Below, one piece after another: positions 48,883 to 55,935 of a stretch of DNA of 64,000 nt. The notes beneath the pieces are model-generated. The model had not been told where the DNA came from. It did no database searches and saw only the letters and a program-made list of their open reading frames with translations. The stretch is from Chryseobacterium gambrini. Its GTDB lineage: Bacteria; Bacteroidota; Bacteroidia; Flavobacteriales; Weeksellaceae. Location of the stretch: the NCBI RefSeq assembly GCF_900156825.1, contig NZ_FTOV01000011.1, positions 62,001 to 126,000 of the forward strand, read 5' to 3'. Each line of letters opens with the position of its first letter. The first letter of the stretch is position 1. A program made the translations under genes and the position numbers.

Positions 48883-49044
48883 ATGAAAAACTTAAAAAAA
48901 CTGTCAAGACCAGAGTTGAGAGCCATTGAAGGATCTGGTCCAAACTGGTCTTGTACACCAACTTCGTGTCCTAAAGGAAGCTGCTGTATTCCCGGAAGCT
49001 GGCCGAGTACTCCAAGAGCGTGCGTTATTTGTGCAGATTCTTAG
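48883..49044 (+). CDS. Cysteine-rich bacteriocin-like peptide precursor
   Basis: A 53-residue peptide. The leader MKNLKKLSRPELRAIEGSG resembles the double-glycine-type leaders of Chryseobacterium bacteriocin-like proteins (usual form MKNLKKL-R-ELK-I-GG; here GSG). The core of about 34 residues has six cysteines (C24, C29, C34, C35, C47, C50) with tryptophans and prolines: NWSCTPTSCPKGSCC, then RACVICADS. I infer secretion by a C39-type peptidase transporter and disulfide folding; neither transporter nor modifying enzyme is nearby. It has its own predicted promoter and a strong terminator. Antibacterial activity is unproven. Confidence 0.75.
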   Translation: MKNLKKLSRPELRAIEGSGPNWSCTPTSCPKGSCCIPGSWPSTPRACVICADS

Positions 49045-49102
49045 TCGTACAAATAAATTTCATGTATTATTTTACTTAGCCTGTTTCGGTTAAAATAATT
49101 CT

Positions 49103-49138
49103 AAACACCCTTTCAGCTTTTGTTGAAAGGGTGTTTTA
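49103..49138 (+). terminator. Terminator of the cysteine-rich peptide gene
   Basis: Thirteen-base perfect arms AAACACCCTTTCA and TGAAAGGGTGTTT enclose GCTTTTGT and are followed by TATAATTTTA. It ends the single-gene transcript. Confidence 0.85.
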
Positions 49139-49222
49139 TAATTTTATGTTAAAAAACTTATGGATAGTTATGTCTTTATTTTTATTCCTTATTTTAAGGC
49201 TTAAAATTAAATCATAAAAGAA

Positions 49223-49957
49223 ATGAATGAAAACTGGCTACAGAAATATGAAGAAGTAAAAAATGTTCTCATATGTCCGACGGATTTGGAAACTTATTTT
49301 ACGTCTGATGAAATTGCAGGGCAGCCATTGGAAACGATGGAAATCGGAAATGTTTCCCTTCCTTCCGGAAAAATAGTGGTGAGAGATCCGCTTGTGAATC
49401 TGAATGCCAATCAATCACCTTATTTTATTCAGGCTCCGCAAGGAAATTTTCCGGTAACGGTTGCCGTGGTAAAATCTAAAGATTGGGGAGATAGATATGC
49501 TGTTGTAAAAGTTGAATTTGCAAAAGAAAAGCCTATTATTTACAGGGAGGCTTTAGTAGGAATTGAGGAATTGGAGGATGTAAGTGAAGATGATTTCTTT
49601 GGTTTTGAGGTAGATGCGGGACTAGGCTGTATTGCTGATGCGGAAGTGCTTCCTTTTGTGGATAATTTTTTTGATGAAGCAGATATTGATAATGTTTACG
49701 ACGATTATTTTGCCGATTTATTTGAGCAAAGCTATCAGTAAAATCCTAAAAACCAGAGAGATGAAGGAGACTGGATCAACTGGAAGGTTCCGAATACAGA
49801 ATACCGGATTCCTATGTTTGCAAGTGGTTTTGGCGATGGTATTTATCCTGTTTATTTTGCCTATGATGCAAATGGAAATATTTGTGGATTGTACATTCAG
49901 TTCATTGATGTTGAATTGGCCTTAAGCGAAGATGGAGATGAGGATGATGTAGATTAA
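49223..49957 (+). pseudogene. DUF4241 protein gene with in-frame stop
   Basis: ATG 49223 opens 172 residues ending FADLFEQSYQ at a TAA (49739-49741). The same frame continues NPKNQRDEGDWINWKVPNTE, RIPMFASGFGDGIYPVYFAYDANGNICGLYIQFIDVEL and stops at 49957, completing a 244-residue DUF4241 protein. DUF4241 traits lie on both sides of the stop: FPVTVAVVKSKDWGDRYAVVKVEF and GFEVDAGLGCIADAEVL before it, and the conserved FASGFGDG-YPVYFAYD after it. A single change (AAA to TAA fits the SY-KNP context) would explain it. Either a recent pseudogene, a truncated product, or a base error. Function of the family is unknown. Confidence 0.8.
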
Positions 49958-49995
49958 AAAGATCAGCCAGATAATTTTTTTCTTAAAAACCAAAT

Positions 49996-50682
49996 ATGAC
50001 GAAAACTTTTGCTGAGGAAGTAGTAGAATTTAATCGAAACTTACATTACTCCGGAAATCTTCCCGATGATTTTCAGGTTTTAAACCCATATCTCGATAAT
50101 CCTGAAACCATGATTGTCATGGAAAAGTTTTATCAGAAATATTACAATGACAGCCATCAAAGGAAATTTTTAATCGGAATTAACCCAAGTCGTCACGGAG
50201 CCGGAGTTACAGGCGTTCCGTTTACCGATACCAAACGTCTGGAAGCGGTTTGCGGAATTAAAATGGAATCTGCTCACACCCACGAAGTTTCTTCGGTCTT
50301 TATGTATGATGTGATTGGGCAGTATGGTGGAGCAGAAGAATTTTATAAAGAGGTTTACATCAACTCACCATTTCCTTTGGCGATTGTAAGAAAATCGAAA
50401 GGCAGCTGGATCAATGCCAATTATTATGATGATAAAGAGCTTTTTAAAGATGTAAAAGACTTCATGATTGATTCTTTAAAAAAGCATATCACCCTAAATC
50501 TCGACACTTCAGAAGTTTTTATTTTGGGTAAAAAAAATGCAGATTTTATTTCAAAATTAAATAAGGAAGCCAATTTATTTGAAAAAATGACGGTTTTGGA
50601 ACATCCGAGATACATTCAGCAGTATAAATCCAAAGAGAAACAATTATATATCGATAAATATATTCTCACACTGAAAAATTAA
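49996..50682 (+). CDS. SMUG2-like uracil-DNA glycosylase family (DUF4918)
   Basis: A 228-residue protein of the SMUG2 branch of the uracil-DNA glycosylase superfamily. The active-site motif FLIGINPSRHGAGVTGVPFTDTKRLE at about 58-83 replaces the UDG GxDPYH-type motif. EVSSVFMYDVIGQYGGAEEFYKEVYINSPFPLAIV and NYYDDKELF match DUF4918 members. The last catalytic region is VLEHPRYIQQY (HPR-like, the motif-II histidine). It should excise uracil or related bases from DNA. It follows the DUF4241 gene by 38 bases and ends within a terminator. Confidence 0.88.
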   Translation: MTKTFAEEVVEFNRNLHYSGNLPDDFQVLNPYLDNPETMIVMEKFYQKYYNDSHQRKFLIGINPSRHGAGVTGVPFTDTKRLEAVCGIKMESAHTHEVSSVFMYDVIGQYGGAEEFYKEVYINSPFPLAIVRKSKGSWINANYYDDKELFKDVKDFMIDSLKKHITLNLDTSEVFILGKKNADFISKLNKEANLFEKMTVLEHPRYIQQYKSKEKQLYIDKYILTLKN

Positions 50683-50709
50683 AACTCTCTGAATTTCTCA
50701 GAGAGTTTT
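50681..50709. terminator. Terminator after the SMUG2-like gene
   Basis: Twelve-base arms AAAACTCTCTGA and TCAGAGAGTTTT overlap the stop codon. A second stem (ATCCCC/GGGGAT, 50755-50776) lies beyond, usable by the converging T9SS gene. The rest of 50710-50871 shows nothing further. Confidence 0.85.
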
Positions 50710-50871
50710 AGAACGGTGATAATAAATATCGCCAGAACGAGGGAAAATATGATAATCCCCCGATCTCTCAGGGGATATCATCACAATATTATGCTTTAAA
50801 ATCTTTCACGGTACAATCGCTTATCCTAATGAATTTCATGGTTATTAGTTCTTACTTTAATAATAAGCGTA

Positions 50872-51699
50872 TTACTTTTTAATAATTTTATAAGATTCTC
50901 TGGAAGACTTTACCGTATAAACACCTTTCGGAAGCTCTGAAATGTCTGTTTCATTGATTCCTTTTTGGGTTTCAATTGTTTTTACCAATTGTCCGGCCTG
51001 GCTGTATACCTCAAACTTAGTATTTTCGTCAGTTTTAATGGTTAGCGGACCGTTAGTCGGGTTAGGATAAACCCCTGAATCTTTTTTCGATGGTTTTACT
51101 TCATTGGCGGCTAATACAAGTCCGGTATCTTTTACCCATGTAAAAGCATCCAATGCCATATAACGGAAGTCCCCGCCTATTGTTACAACAAGCTCATCAA
51201 GAACGATATTGCTGTAGTTCTGGCCATTCAGATTCGTAAGGTCAATAAGCGTAAATCCATTATTGGTAGAGATTGAGGTTGTAAAACCAGTGCTTTTTGT
51301 CTGGGAAAATTTTGTTACACCGGAAAGCTTCCCGGTTACGGTTAGTGTTCCCGGAGCAGAAAGTACATTAAGTCTGTCTGTTAAATATACCCAGAATCTG
51401 TTTACCTTAAAAAGATTTGAGGTTGTCTTTATAGTCAATGATGAGTTGGCATACTGTGCAGTTGCTGTTCCTGTATTGTCTATAAATCTGTTATCAGCTG
51501 CTGTACCATTCCATCCGCCTCCGCTAAGCGCGTAGATGTCGTAGGTAGCCACACCGGATATAATATTAAAGATCACTCCATTATCAGTAAAACTTGTACT
51601 TCCGACTGATTCGGTTTCAAACTGCTCTGTACTGGTCTGCGCATTTGAAAAGGTAGAAATGAACAGGCTAAAGATTAATAAAATGGTAGTGCTTTTCAT
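50872..51699 (-). CDS. T9SS-sorted secreted protein of unknown function
   Basis: A 275-residue secreted protein. The signal peptide is MKSTTILLIFSLFISTFSNAQ. The body (22-195) is beta-rich, with no named domain: TEQFETESVGSTSFTDNGVIF, IDLTNLNGQNYSNIVLDELVV. The tail (VYPNPTNGPLTIKTDENTKFEVYSQAG, then LPKGVYTVK and YKIIKK) is a type A T9SS sorting domain. It lies 28 bases downstream of the tail-collar pair on the same strand and probably shares their transcript. The body resembles the carbohydrate-binding beta sandwiches often found in Bacteroidota surface proteins; this is a guess. Confidence 0.85.
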   Translation of the reverse strand: MKSTTILLIFSLFISTFSNAQTSTEQFETESVGSTSFTDNGVIFNIISGVATYDIYALSGGGWNGTAADNRFIDNTGTATAQYANSSLTIKTTSNLFKVNRFWVYLTDRLNVLSAPGTLTVTGKLSGVTKFSQTKSTGFTTSISTNNGFTLIDLTNLNGQNYSNIVLDELVVTIGGDFRYMALDAFTWVKDTGLVLAANEVKPSKKDSGVYPNPTNGPLTIKTDENTKFEVYSQAGQLVKTIETQKGINETDISELPKGVYTVKSSRESYKIIKK

Positions 51700-51727
51700 G
51701 ATTTAAATATTTAGGTTGGTTTTTTGT

Positions 51728-52273
51728 TTATGGTCTGGATGGGAAAATACCCTGAACACAGATAATATAATTCATCCCCAAATACGGAGGCATTGTGTTC
51801 ATAGGAAGATTTGGTCCAACATGTACCACAGATGTTCCGTTAATAGCTGTATTTGGAGCAGTATCCGCAAAACTAGGAATAGCATCAAATTGTCTTCCGT
51901 TCGGTTGTCCTGTAATGGCAATCGAAGAAGCCGGATTTGGAGTTACAGATGTTGCATTGGTATTAGCTATTCTCAACTGACTGTTAAAGCTTGGAAGGTT
52001 TTGCTGTAAAATAGTTGTCTGCGGACTTCCTGAAGCTTCCCCGAGAGCAATACTTTTTCCGGTATTAGAAGCACCAGCTCCAAAAGGCGCACGACCATTA
52101 AGATTCGGTAATGCAAATGTTGTTCTCCCGTCTCCTCCGTAAGTGTTGCCCAGAATGGCAAAAAGTGCCTGATTTTGATTGATGTTTAATAATGCGCCAT
52201 TGCACAACATATATCCTCTTGGTGCAAAATTTCCTGCAAATAATTTGATGGTTCCTATTAATTCTTCGTCCAT
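51728..52273 (-). CDS. Tail-collar domain protein (MdpB-like), copy 2
   Basis: A 181-residue protein of the phage tail-collar/microcystin-dependent-protein family. MDEELIGTIKLFAGNFAPRGYMLCNGALL is the hallmark opening; LFAILGNTYGGDGRTTFALPNLNGRAPFGAG and the C-terminal MPPYLGMNYIICVQGIFPSRP complete the domain. It is about 70 percent identical by eye to the copy at 52307. Such proteins occur as small operons in Bacteroidota outside prophages and their function is unknown; a role in sugar or surface binding is proposed from the tail-fibre fold. There is no signal peptide. Confidence 0.92.
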   Translation of the reverse strand: MDEELIGTIKLFAGNFAPRGYMLCNGALLNINQNQALFAILGNTYGGDGRTTFALPNLNGRAPFGAGASNTGKSIALGEASGSPQTTILQQNLPSFNSQLRIANTNATSVTPNPASSIAITGQPNGRQFDAIPSFADTAPNTAINGTSVVHVGPNLPMNTMPPYLGMNYIICVQGIFPSRP

Positions 52274-52306
52274 GATTATCGTATTTGGTTGTTATTAGTT
52301 TTAAAA

Positions 52307-52852
52307 TTATGGTCTTGATGGATAAATTCCCTCTACGCAGATAATATAATTAAGCCCTACATACGGAGGCATTATATTAACAGGTGAATTTTGTCCTGAA
52401 TAAGTTACAGACATCGCATTAATAGGAGTGTCCGGAGTTCCATCTACGAAGCTTGGAATAGCATCAAACTGTCTTCCGTTCGGCTGTCCTGTGATGGCAA
52501 TAGAAGATACGGAAGTTGGAGTTACTGATGTTGCATTGGTGTTTGCAACTTTCAATTGACTGGTAAAACTTGGTAAATTAGAAGAAAGTAAAGTTACTTG
52601 TGGTGTTCCGCCAACTTCTCCTAAAACGTAAGATTTTCCTGTAGTTGAATTTCCCTGTCCGATAGGAGTACGTCCGTTAAGATTAGGTAAAGCAAATGTA
52701 TTAATACCATCACCTCCATAGGTTGTTCCTAAAATTGAGAAAAGCGCAGTGTTTTGAGCAATACTTAGTAAAGCACCATTGCAGAACATGTAGCCTCTAG
52801 GTGCAAAATTGCCTGCGAATACTTTGATTACGCCCATTAATTCGTCGTCCAT
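52307..52852 (-). CDS. Tail-collar domain protein (MdpB-like), copy 1
   Basis: A 181-residue tail-collar protein, the first of the tandem pair. MDDELMGVIKVFAGNFAPRGYMFCNGALL, SILGTTYGGDGINTFALPNLNGRTPIGQG and MPPYVGLNYIICVEGIYPSRP are the conserved blocks. The middle part differs most (VGGTPQVTLLSSNLPSF). It lies 33 bases upstream of its paralogue, a recent tandem duplication. No other phage gene is near, so this is a domesticated chromosomal operon. Transcription begins in 52853-53056, which contains a 20-base palindrome. Confidence 0.92.
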   Translation of the reverse strand: MDDELMGVIKVFAGNFAPRGYMFCNGALLSIAQNTALFSILGTTYGGDGINTFALPNLNGRTPIGQGNSTTGKSYVLGEVGGTPQVTLLSSNLPSFTSQLKVANTNATSVTPTSVSSIAITGQPNGRQFDAIPSFVDGTPDTPINAMSVTYSGQNSPVNIMPPYVGLNYIICVEGIYPSRP

Positions 52853-53003
52853 GATAATATAATTTTCAGTTTTTTTAAATTCCTACTCTGTTCATGGCTT
52901 TTCGGATACCGCCAAAAAATCTTTAAAAACTTATGTCTTATTGACATGTCAAAGTAACGACAATAGAATAATTCACAGTAGAGTAGAAAATACCAAATTT
53001 AAG

Positions 53004-53023
53004 ATTACGTATTTCTACGTAAT
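53004..53023. promoter_or_regulatory. 20-base palindrome upstream of the tail-collar operon
   Basis: ATTACGTATTTCTACGTAAT is a perfect inverted repeat with 8-base arms ATTACGTA/TACGTAAT. It lies 152 bases upstream of the first tail-collar ATG and 100 bases upstream of the crotonase ATG. Its dyad form suits a dimeric activator site between divergent genes. Confidence 0.5.
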
Positions 53024-53091
53024 GAGAATTGTAAAAAATATTCAGGGCATAAATATTTGAATAAAACAATCATTAAAATTCCTGTAATTAG

Positions 53092-53099
53092 TATTTTTG
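53092..53099 (+). promoter_or_regulatory. -7 box of the crotonase gene
   Basis: TATTTTTG matches TAnnTTTG, 23 bases before ATG 53123. It lies inside the longer frame that begins at 53057, so that start is excluded. Confidence 0.5.
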
Positions 53100-53122
53100 C
53101 AGAAATCCAATTAAAACTAAAA

Positions 53123-53887
53123 ATGAGCGAATTTGTAGTATCAGAACTAAAGAACAATATTGCCGAAATTACATTCGGAACACCCAAAAGCAATTCTCTT
53201 CCGGGAGCAATTCTTGAAAAATTAGCACAGACTATTTTAAATGAAGGAGCAAAAGAGAATGTAAAAGCCATTCTTGTAAAAAGTGAAGGTGAAAAAGCTT
53301 TCTGCGCAGGAGCCAGTTTTGATGAACTTCTGGAAATTGAAGAACTGGATAAATCGACAAAATTTTTCGGAGGCTTTGCCAAAGTTCTGAATGCCATGAG
53401 AAACTGTGGTAAAATAGTTGTGGTAAGAGTTCAGGGGAAAACAACCGGCGGTGGAGTAGGAATTGCCTGTGGAGCAGATTATTGTTTCGCTACAAAAGAT
53501 TCGGCATTAGCTTTAACGGAAATCAATCTGGGAATCGGACCTTTTGTGATCGGACCTTATGTGGAAAGAAAAATCGGAAAGTCTCAGTTTTCAGCCATGG
53601 CGATTGATGCAGATTTCAGATCTGCAGAATGGGCAGAACAGCACAATATTTATCATTCGGTTTCAGAAACTATTGAAGAAATGGATACCAAGCTTGAAAA
53701 ATTCCTTCAGACACTGGCTTCAAGAAGCAGCGATGCTTTGGCATTAATAAAAAAGGTTTCGTGGGAAGGAACAGATCATTTCAACGAACTGATGCCTGCA
53801 AGAATTCATATGAGTGCAAGTCTGATTCTGGAAGATTCTGCAAAAAAGAATATTGAATCCATTAAAGAACGATTAAGAGCAAAGTAA
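53123..53887 (+). CDS. Enoyl-CoA hydratase/isomerase family protein
   Basis: A 254-residue crotonase starting MSEFVVSELKNNIAEITFGT. The oxyanion loop is GEKAFCAGASFDELL. The active-site run GKTTGGGVGIACGADYCFATKDSALALTEINLGIGPFVIGPYVERKIG has glycine where hydratases carry the first catalytic glutamate but keeps the second (TEINLGI). That pattern points to an isomerase or atypical hydratase. It lies about 4.4 kb beyond paaZ and might supply the missing PaaF-like step, although it is not in the operon and has its own promoter. The exact substrate is unknown. Confidence 0.85.
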   Translation: MSEFVVSELKNNIAEITFGTPKSNSLPGAILEKLAQTILNEGAKENVKAILVKSEGEKAFCAGASFDELLEIEELDKSTKFFGGFAKVLNAMRNCGKIVVVRVQGKTTGGGVGIACGADYCFATKDSALALTEINLGIGPFVIGPYVERKIGKSQFSAMAIDADFRSAEWAEQHNIYHSVSETIEEMDTKLEKFLQTLASRSSDALALIKKVSWEGTDHFNELMPARIHMSASLILEDSAKKNIESIKERLRAK

Positions 53888-53898
53888 TTTATACATTG

Positions 53899-53927
53899 AG
53901 CCGTTGAGAAATCAGCGGCTTTTTTTT
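53899..53927 (+). terminator. Terminator after the crotonase gene
   Basis: AGCCGTTGA and TCAGCGGCT (one mismatch) flank GAAA and are followed by a seven-base T run. Confidence 0.75.
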
Positions 53928-53957
53928 GAAATAAATTCTAAATTTCCCAAAAAAATA

Positions 53958-54000
53958 TTTTGCAGATTCAAAATAAATAATAACTTTGTAATTCAAAGTT
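53958..54000 (+). promoter_or_regulatory. Promoter with overlapping operator, first of a pair
   Basis: TTTTG at 53958-53962 and TAACTTTG at 53981-53988 (18-base spacer) form a good Bacteroidota promoter. The -7 box is embedded in AACTTTGTAATTCAAAGTT (53982-54000), a perfect inverted repeat with 7-base arms. A near-identical site lies at 55577-55595, suggesting control by the winged-helix regulator encoded between them. Confidence 0.6.
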
Positions 54001-54006
54001 CTTTTT

Positions 54007-54624
54007 ATGGAATCAAAAAACTATCACGAAGACTTATCACACATTCGCTCTATGATGGAGCGTTCTTCCAGATTTATTTCTTTGAGCGGGTTGTCCGGAG
54101 TTGTTGCGGGATTAGCGGCAATTATAGGAGCAGTGTATGTCTATTTTGTTTTTCAGAGAGAGGGAATTGATTATTTTGATGGAGAAAGAAATATTTTCGG
54201 ACCGTCATTGGTAAAAGAACTTGTTGTAACTGGAGTTGTTATTCTGGGTGTGGCATTGCTCAGTGGTTATATTTTTACAGCCAACAAAAGCAGAAAGAAA
54301 GGTTTGAAGATTTGGGATGCAACCACTAAAAGACTTTTGGTTACCTTTGCAGTTCCTTTGGTAACGGGAGGCTTCTTTTGTCTGGCACTTCTTTATCATC
54401 ATCTTTTTGTATTTATTGCTCCGGCAACATTGCTGTTCTACGGACTGGCTCTGGTAAGTGCGGAACGATACACGTTAACAGATATAAAATATTTAGGCTA
54501 TTGTCAGATTGTTTTAGGATTAATTTCTTTGTTCTTTTTAGGATGGGGATTGGTTTTTTGGACAATCGGATTTGGGGCTTTGCATATTGTGTATGGATTG
54601 ATAATGCATAAGAAGTATAAATAA
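54007..54624 (+). CDS. Six-helix membrane protein of unknown function
   Basis: A 205-residue integral membrane protein with a cytosolic start (MESKNYHEDLSHIRSMMERSSRFISLSG) and about six helices (LSGVVAGLAAIIGAVYVYFVF, LVVTGVVILGVALLSGYIFT and others). It is of a type common next to PF13601 winged-helix regulators in Flavobacteriia. The promoter carries the palindrome described at 53958-54000. The next gene overlaps its stop by one base (TAATG), so expression is coupled. Function is unknown. Confidence 0.8.
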   Translation: MESKNYHEDLSHIRSMMERSSRFISLSGLSGVVAGLAAIIGAVYVYFVFQREGIDYFDGERNIFGPSLVKELVVTGVVILGVALLSGYIFTANKSRKKGLKIWDATTKRLLVTFAVPLVTGGFFCLALLYHHLFVFIAPATLLFYGLALVSAERYTLTDIKYLGYCQIVLGLISLFFLGWGLVFWTIGFGALHIVYGLIMHKKYK

Positions 54625-55234
54625 TGGGAATAGGTTTTGTGATGTTATTTCACCTCATCATAATATTGATATTAAGTTCTATTATTGCTATTATAGGAGG
54701 CTTAATTACAGCTTTTTGTAGTAAAGAAAGGAAAAAAAGAAAAATTTTATTGGCGTTTTTAGCACCGTTTGCGGGATTTTATACTTTGTATTTTTGTGCA
54801 ATTATAGGTTCATCTATTGTTTCGGAAAAGAAAAATATAGACATAGGATTTGGTGATTGTTGGTATGTTCCTTTAGAAAACGACTGTCAGTTATTATTTA
54901 TTTACCAGAACAATCATCTATTGAAAAAAATGGAGAGACTGTTGTTTCTTCTATTTCAGAGATACGAGAAAATGGAAATTATGTTTTAGGTAAGACAGAT
55001 AATAGCAAATACTTTTCTTTTAATACAAAAAATAATGTATTGAAGGAATTTAATAATGAAATAGAATTATTGCATTTTAGCTCAATGAAAGAACTAAAAC
55101 TAGTTGACACATTTGATTTCTATTCAACTAAATATAAAGAGATTGCAGGAAATTGGTTTATAGTTGTCGGAGTCATATCCTTAATTATAAGTATTTCAGT
55201 TATTTATCTGTTAAAGCTAATAATGGCTATTTAA
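54624..55234 (+). pseudogene. Membrane protein gene split by a frameshift
   Basis: Frame one from ATG 54624 gives MGIGFVMLFHLIIILILSSI, two helices and VPLENDCQLLFI, then runs into nonsense ending at 54989. A second frame shifted by -1 carries on sensibly from about 54900: YLPEQSSIEKNGETVVSSIS, through a soluble middle, to a C-terminal helix WFIVVGVISLIISISVIYLL ending at 55234. A one-base deletion near 54899-54903, in TTATTATTTATTTACC, rejoins them into a protein of about 203 residues with helices at both ends. This could be a real pseudogene or a base-call error in the AT run. Confidence 0.7.
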
Positions 55235-55263
55235 TGAAAAAGAAATTAATTTTATAAATTAAA

Positions 55264-55554
55264 ATGATAAATATAAATCAACTCAATAAAGAATTCGAAA
55301 GCCGTGTAAGATTGGGCATTATGTCTGTTCTCATGGTAAACGACTGGGTTGATTTTTCAGAAATGAAAAGCCTGCTGGAAATTACGGACGGAAATCTTGC
55401 CAGTCACAGCAACGCGCTGGAAAAAGCAGCATATATAGAAGTGAAGAAAGAATTTGTGGGCAAGAAACCCAAAACATCGTATCGCGTAACCCAAAGTGGA
55501 AGAGAAGCCTTTACAGAACATCTTAATGCTTTGGAAAAATTACTCGGAAAATAG
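55264..55554 (+). CDS. Winged-helix transcriptional regulator (PF13601 type)
   Basis: A 96-residue single-domain regulator. The fold reads FESRVRLGIMSVLMVNDWVDFSEMKSLLEITDGNLASHSNALEKAAYIEVKKEFVGKKPKTSYRVTQSGREAF, matching the PF13601 winged-helix domain with helix-turn-helix at about 30-58 and the wing at 62-78. Single-domain members usually bind as dimers. The matched palindromes AACTTTG-N5-CAAAGTT upstream of 54007 and 55612 are likely its operators. It sits between the genes it would control. Confidence 0.9.
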   Translation: MININQLNKEFESRVRLGIMSVLMVNDWVDFSEMKSLLEITDGNLASHSNALEKAAYIEVKKEFVGKKPKTSYRVTQSGREAFTEHLNALEKLLGK

Positions 55555-55576
55555 AGATTAAATTTTTTTATTTTTA

Positions 55577-55595
55577 AACTTTGAAATACAAAGTA
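55577..55595. promoter_or_regulatory. Operator-like palindrome, second of a pair
   Basis: AACTTTGAAATACAAAGTA matches the 53982-54000 site in 16 of 19 positions, with the same AACTTTG/CAAAGT arms and 5-base spacer. It lies 16 bases before the ATG at 55612. Confidence 0.6.
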
Positions 55596-55611
55596 CTTTT
55601 AATAATTTAAA

Positions 55612-55911
55612 ATGAAAATTATGACTTTAGAAAAACAAAAAACAACCATCATTTTCGCAGTTCCTGCATTATTAATGCTTACGGCATTTTTTGCCAATCT
55701 TTTTGCAGAAGGCTGGAACTGGTCACCTGCTGATTTTATTATTGCCGGAATTTTACTTTTCGGAACTGCATTTTTCATCAATCTTGTCATCCGTTCGAAA
55801 AAATCTTTAAGGTATAAACTGCTGATCTGCTTTGCGATTTTATTAGCTCTGGCTTTAGTGTGGATCGAACTGGCAGTCGGGCTTTTCGAAACTCCTTTTG
55901 CGGGAAGCTAA
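55612..55911 (+). CDS. Three-helix membrane protein of unknown function
   Basis: A 99-residue membrane protein with helices at about 12-31 (TIIFAVPALLMLTAFFANLF), 40-60 and 70-88 (LLICFAILLALALVWIELAV). No recognised domain. It begins with MKIMTLEKQKT just after the second operator-like palindrome and opens the downstream set of small membrane genes ending at 59635. Proteins of this type are seen beside PF13601 regulators in Flavobacteriia (from memory). Confidence 0.75.
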   Translation: MKIMTLEKQKTTIIFAVPALLMLTAFFANLFAEGWNWSPADFIIAGILLFGTAFFINLVIRSKKSLRYKLLICFAILLALALVWIELAVGLFETPFAGS

Positions 55912-55935
55912 TGTTGTAAAAAAACTAAAACATAA

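Noticed and set aside
51728-52852. Prophage or tail-fibre cassette
   Set aside because: The two tail-collar proteins are the stand-alone MdpB-like kind; no capsid, portal, terminase, integrase or lysis gene is near.
53057-53122. N-terminal extension of the crotonase
   Set aside because: A promoter box (53092-53099) lies inside it.
54899-54903. Programmed -1 ribosomal frameshift
   Set aside because: The shift is -1 in direction, but no X XXY YYZ slippery heptamer in the right phase and no downstream stem was found; a deletion is simpler.
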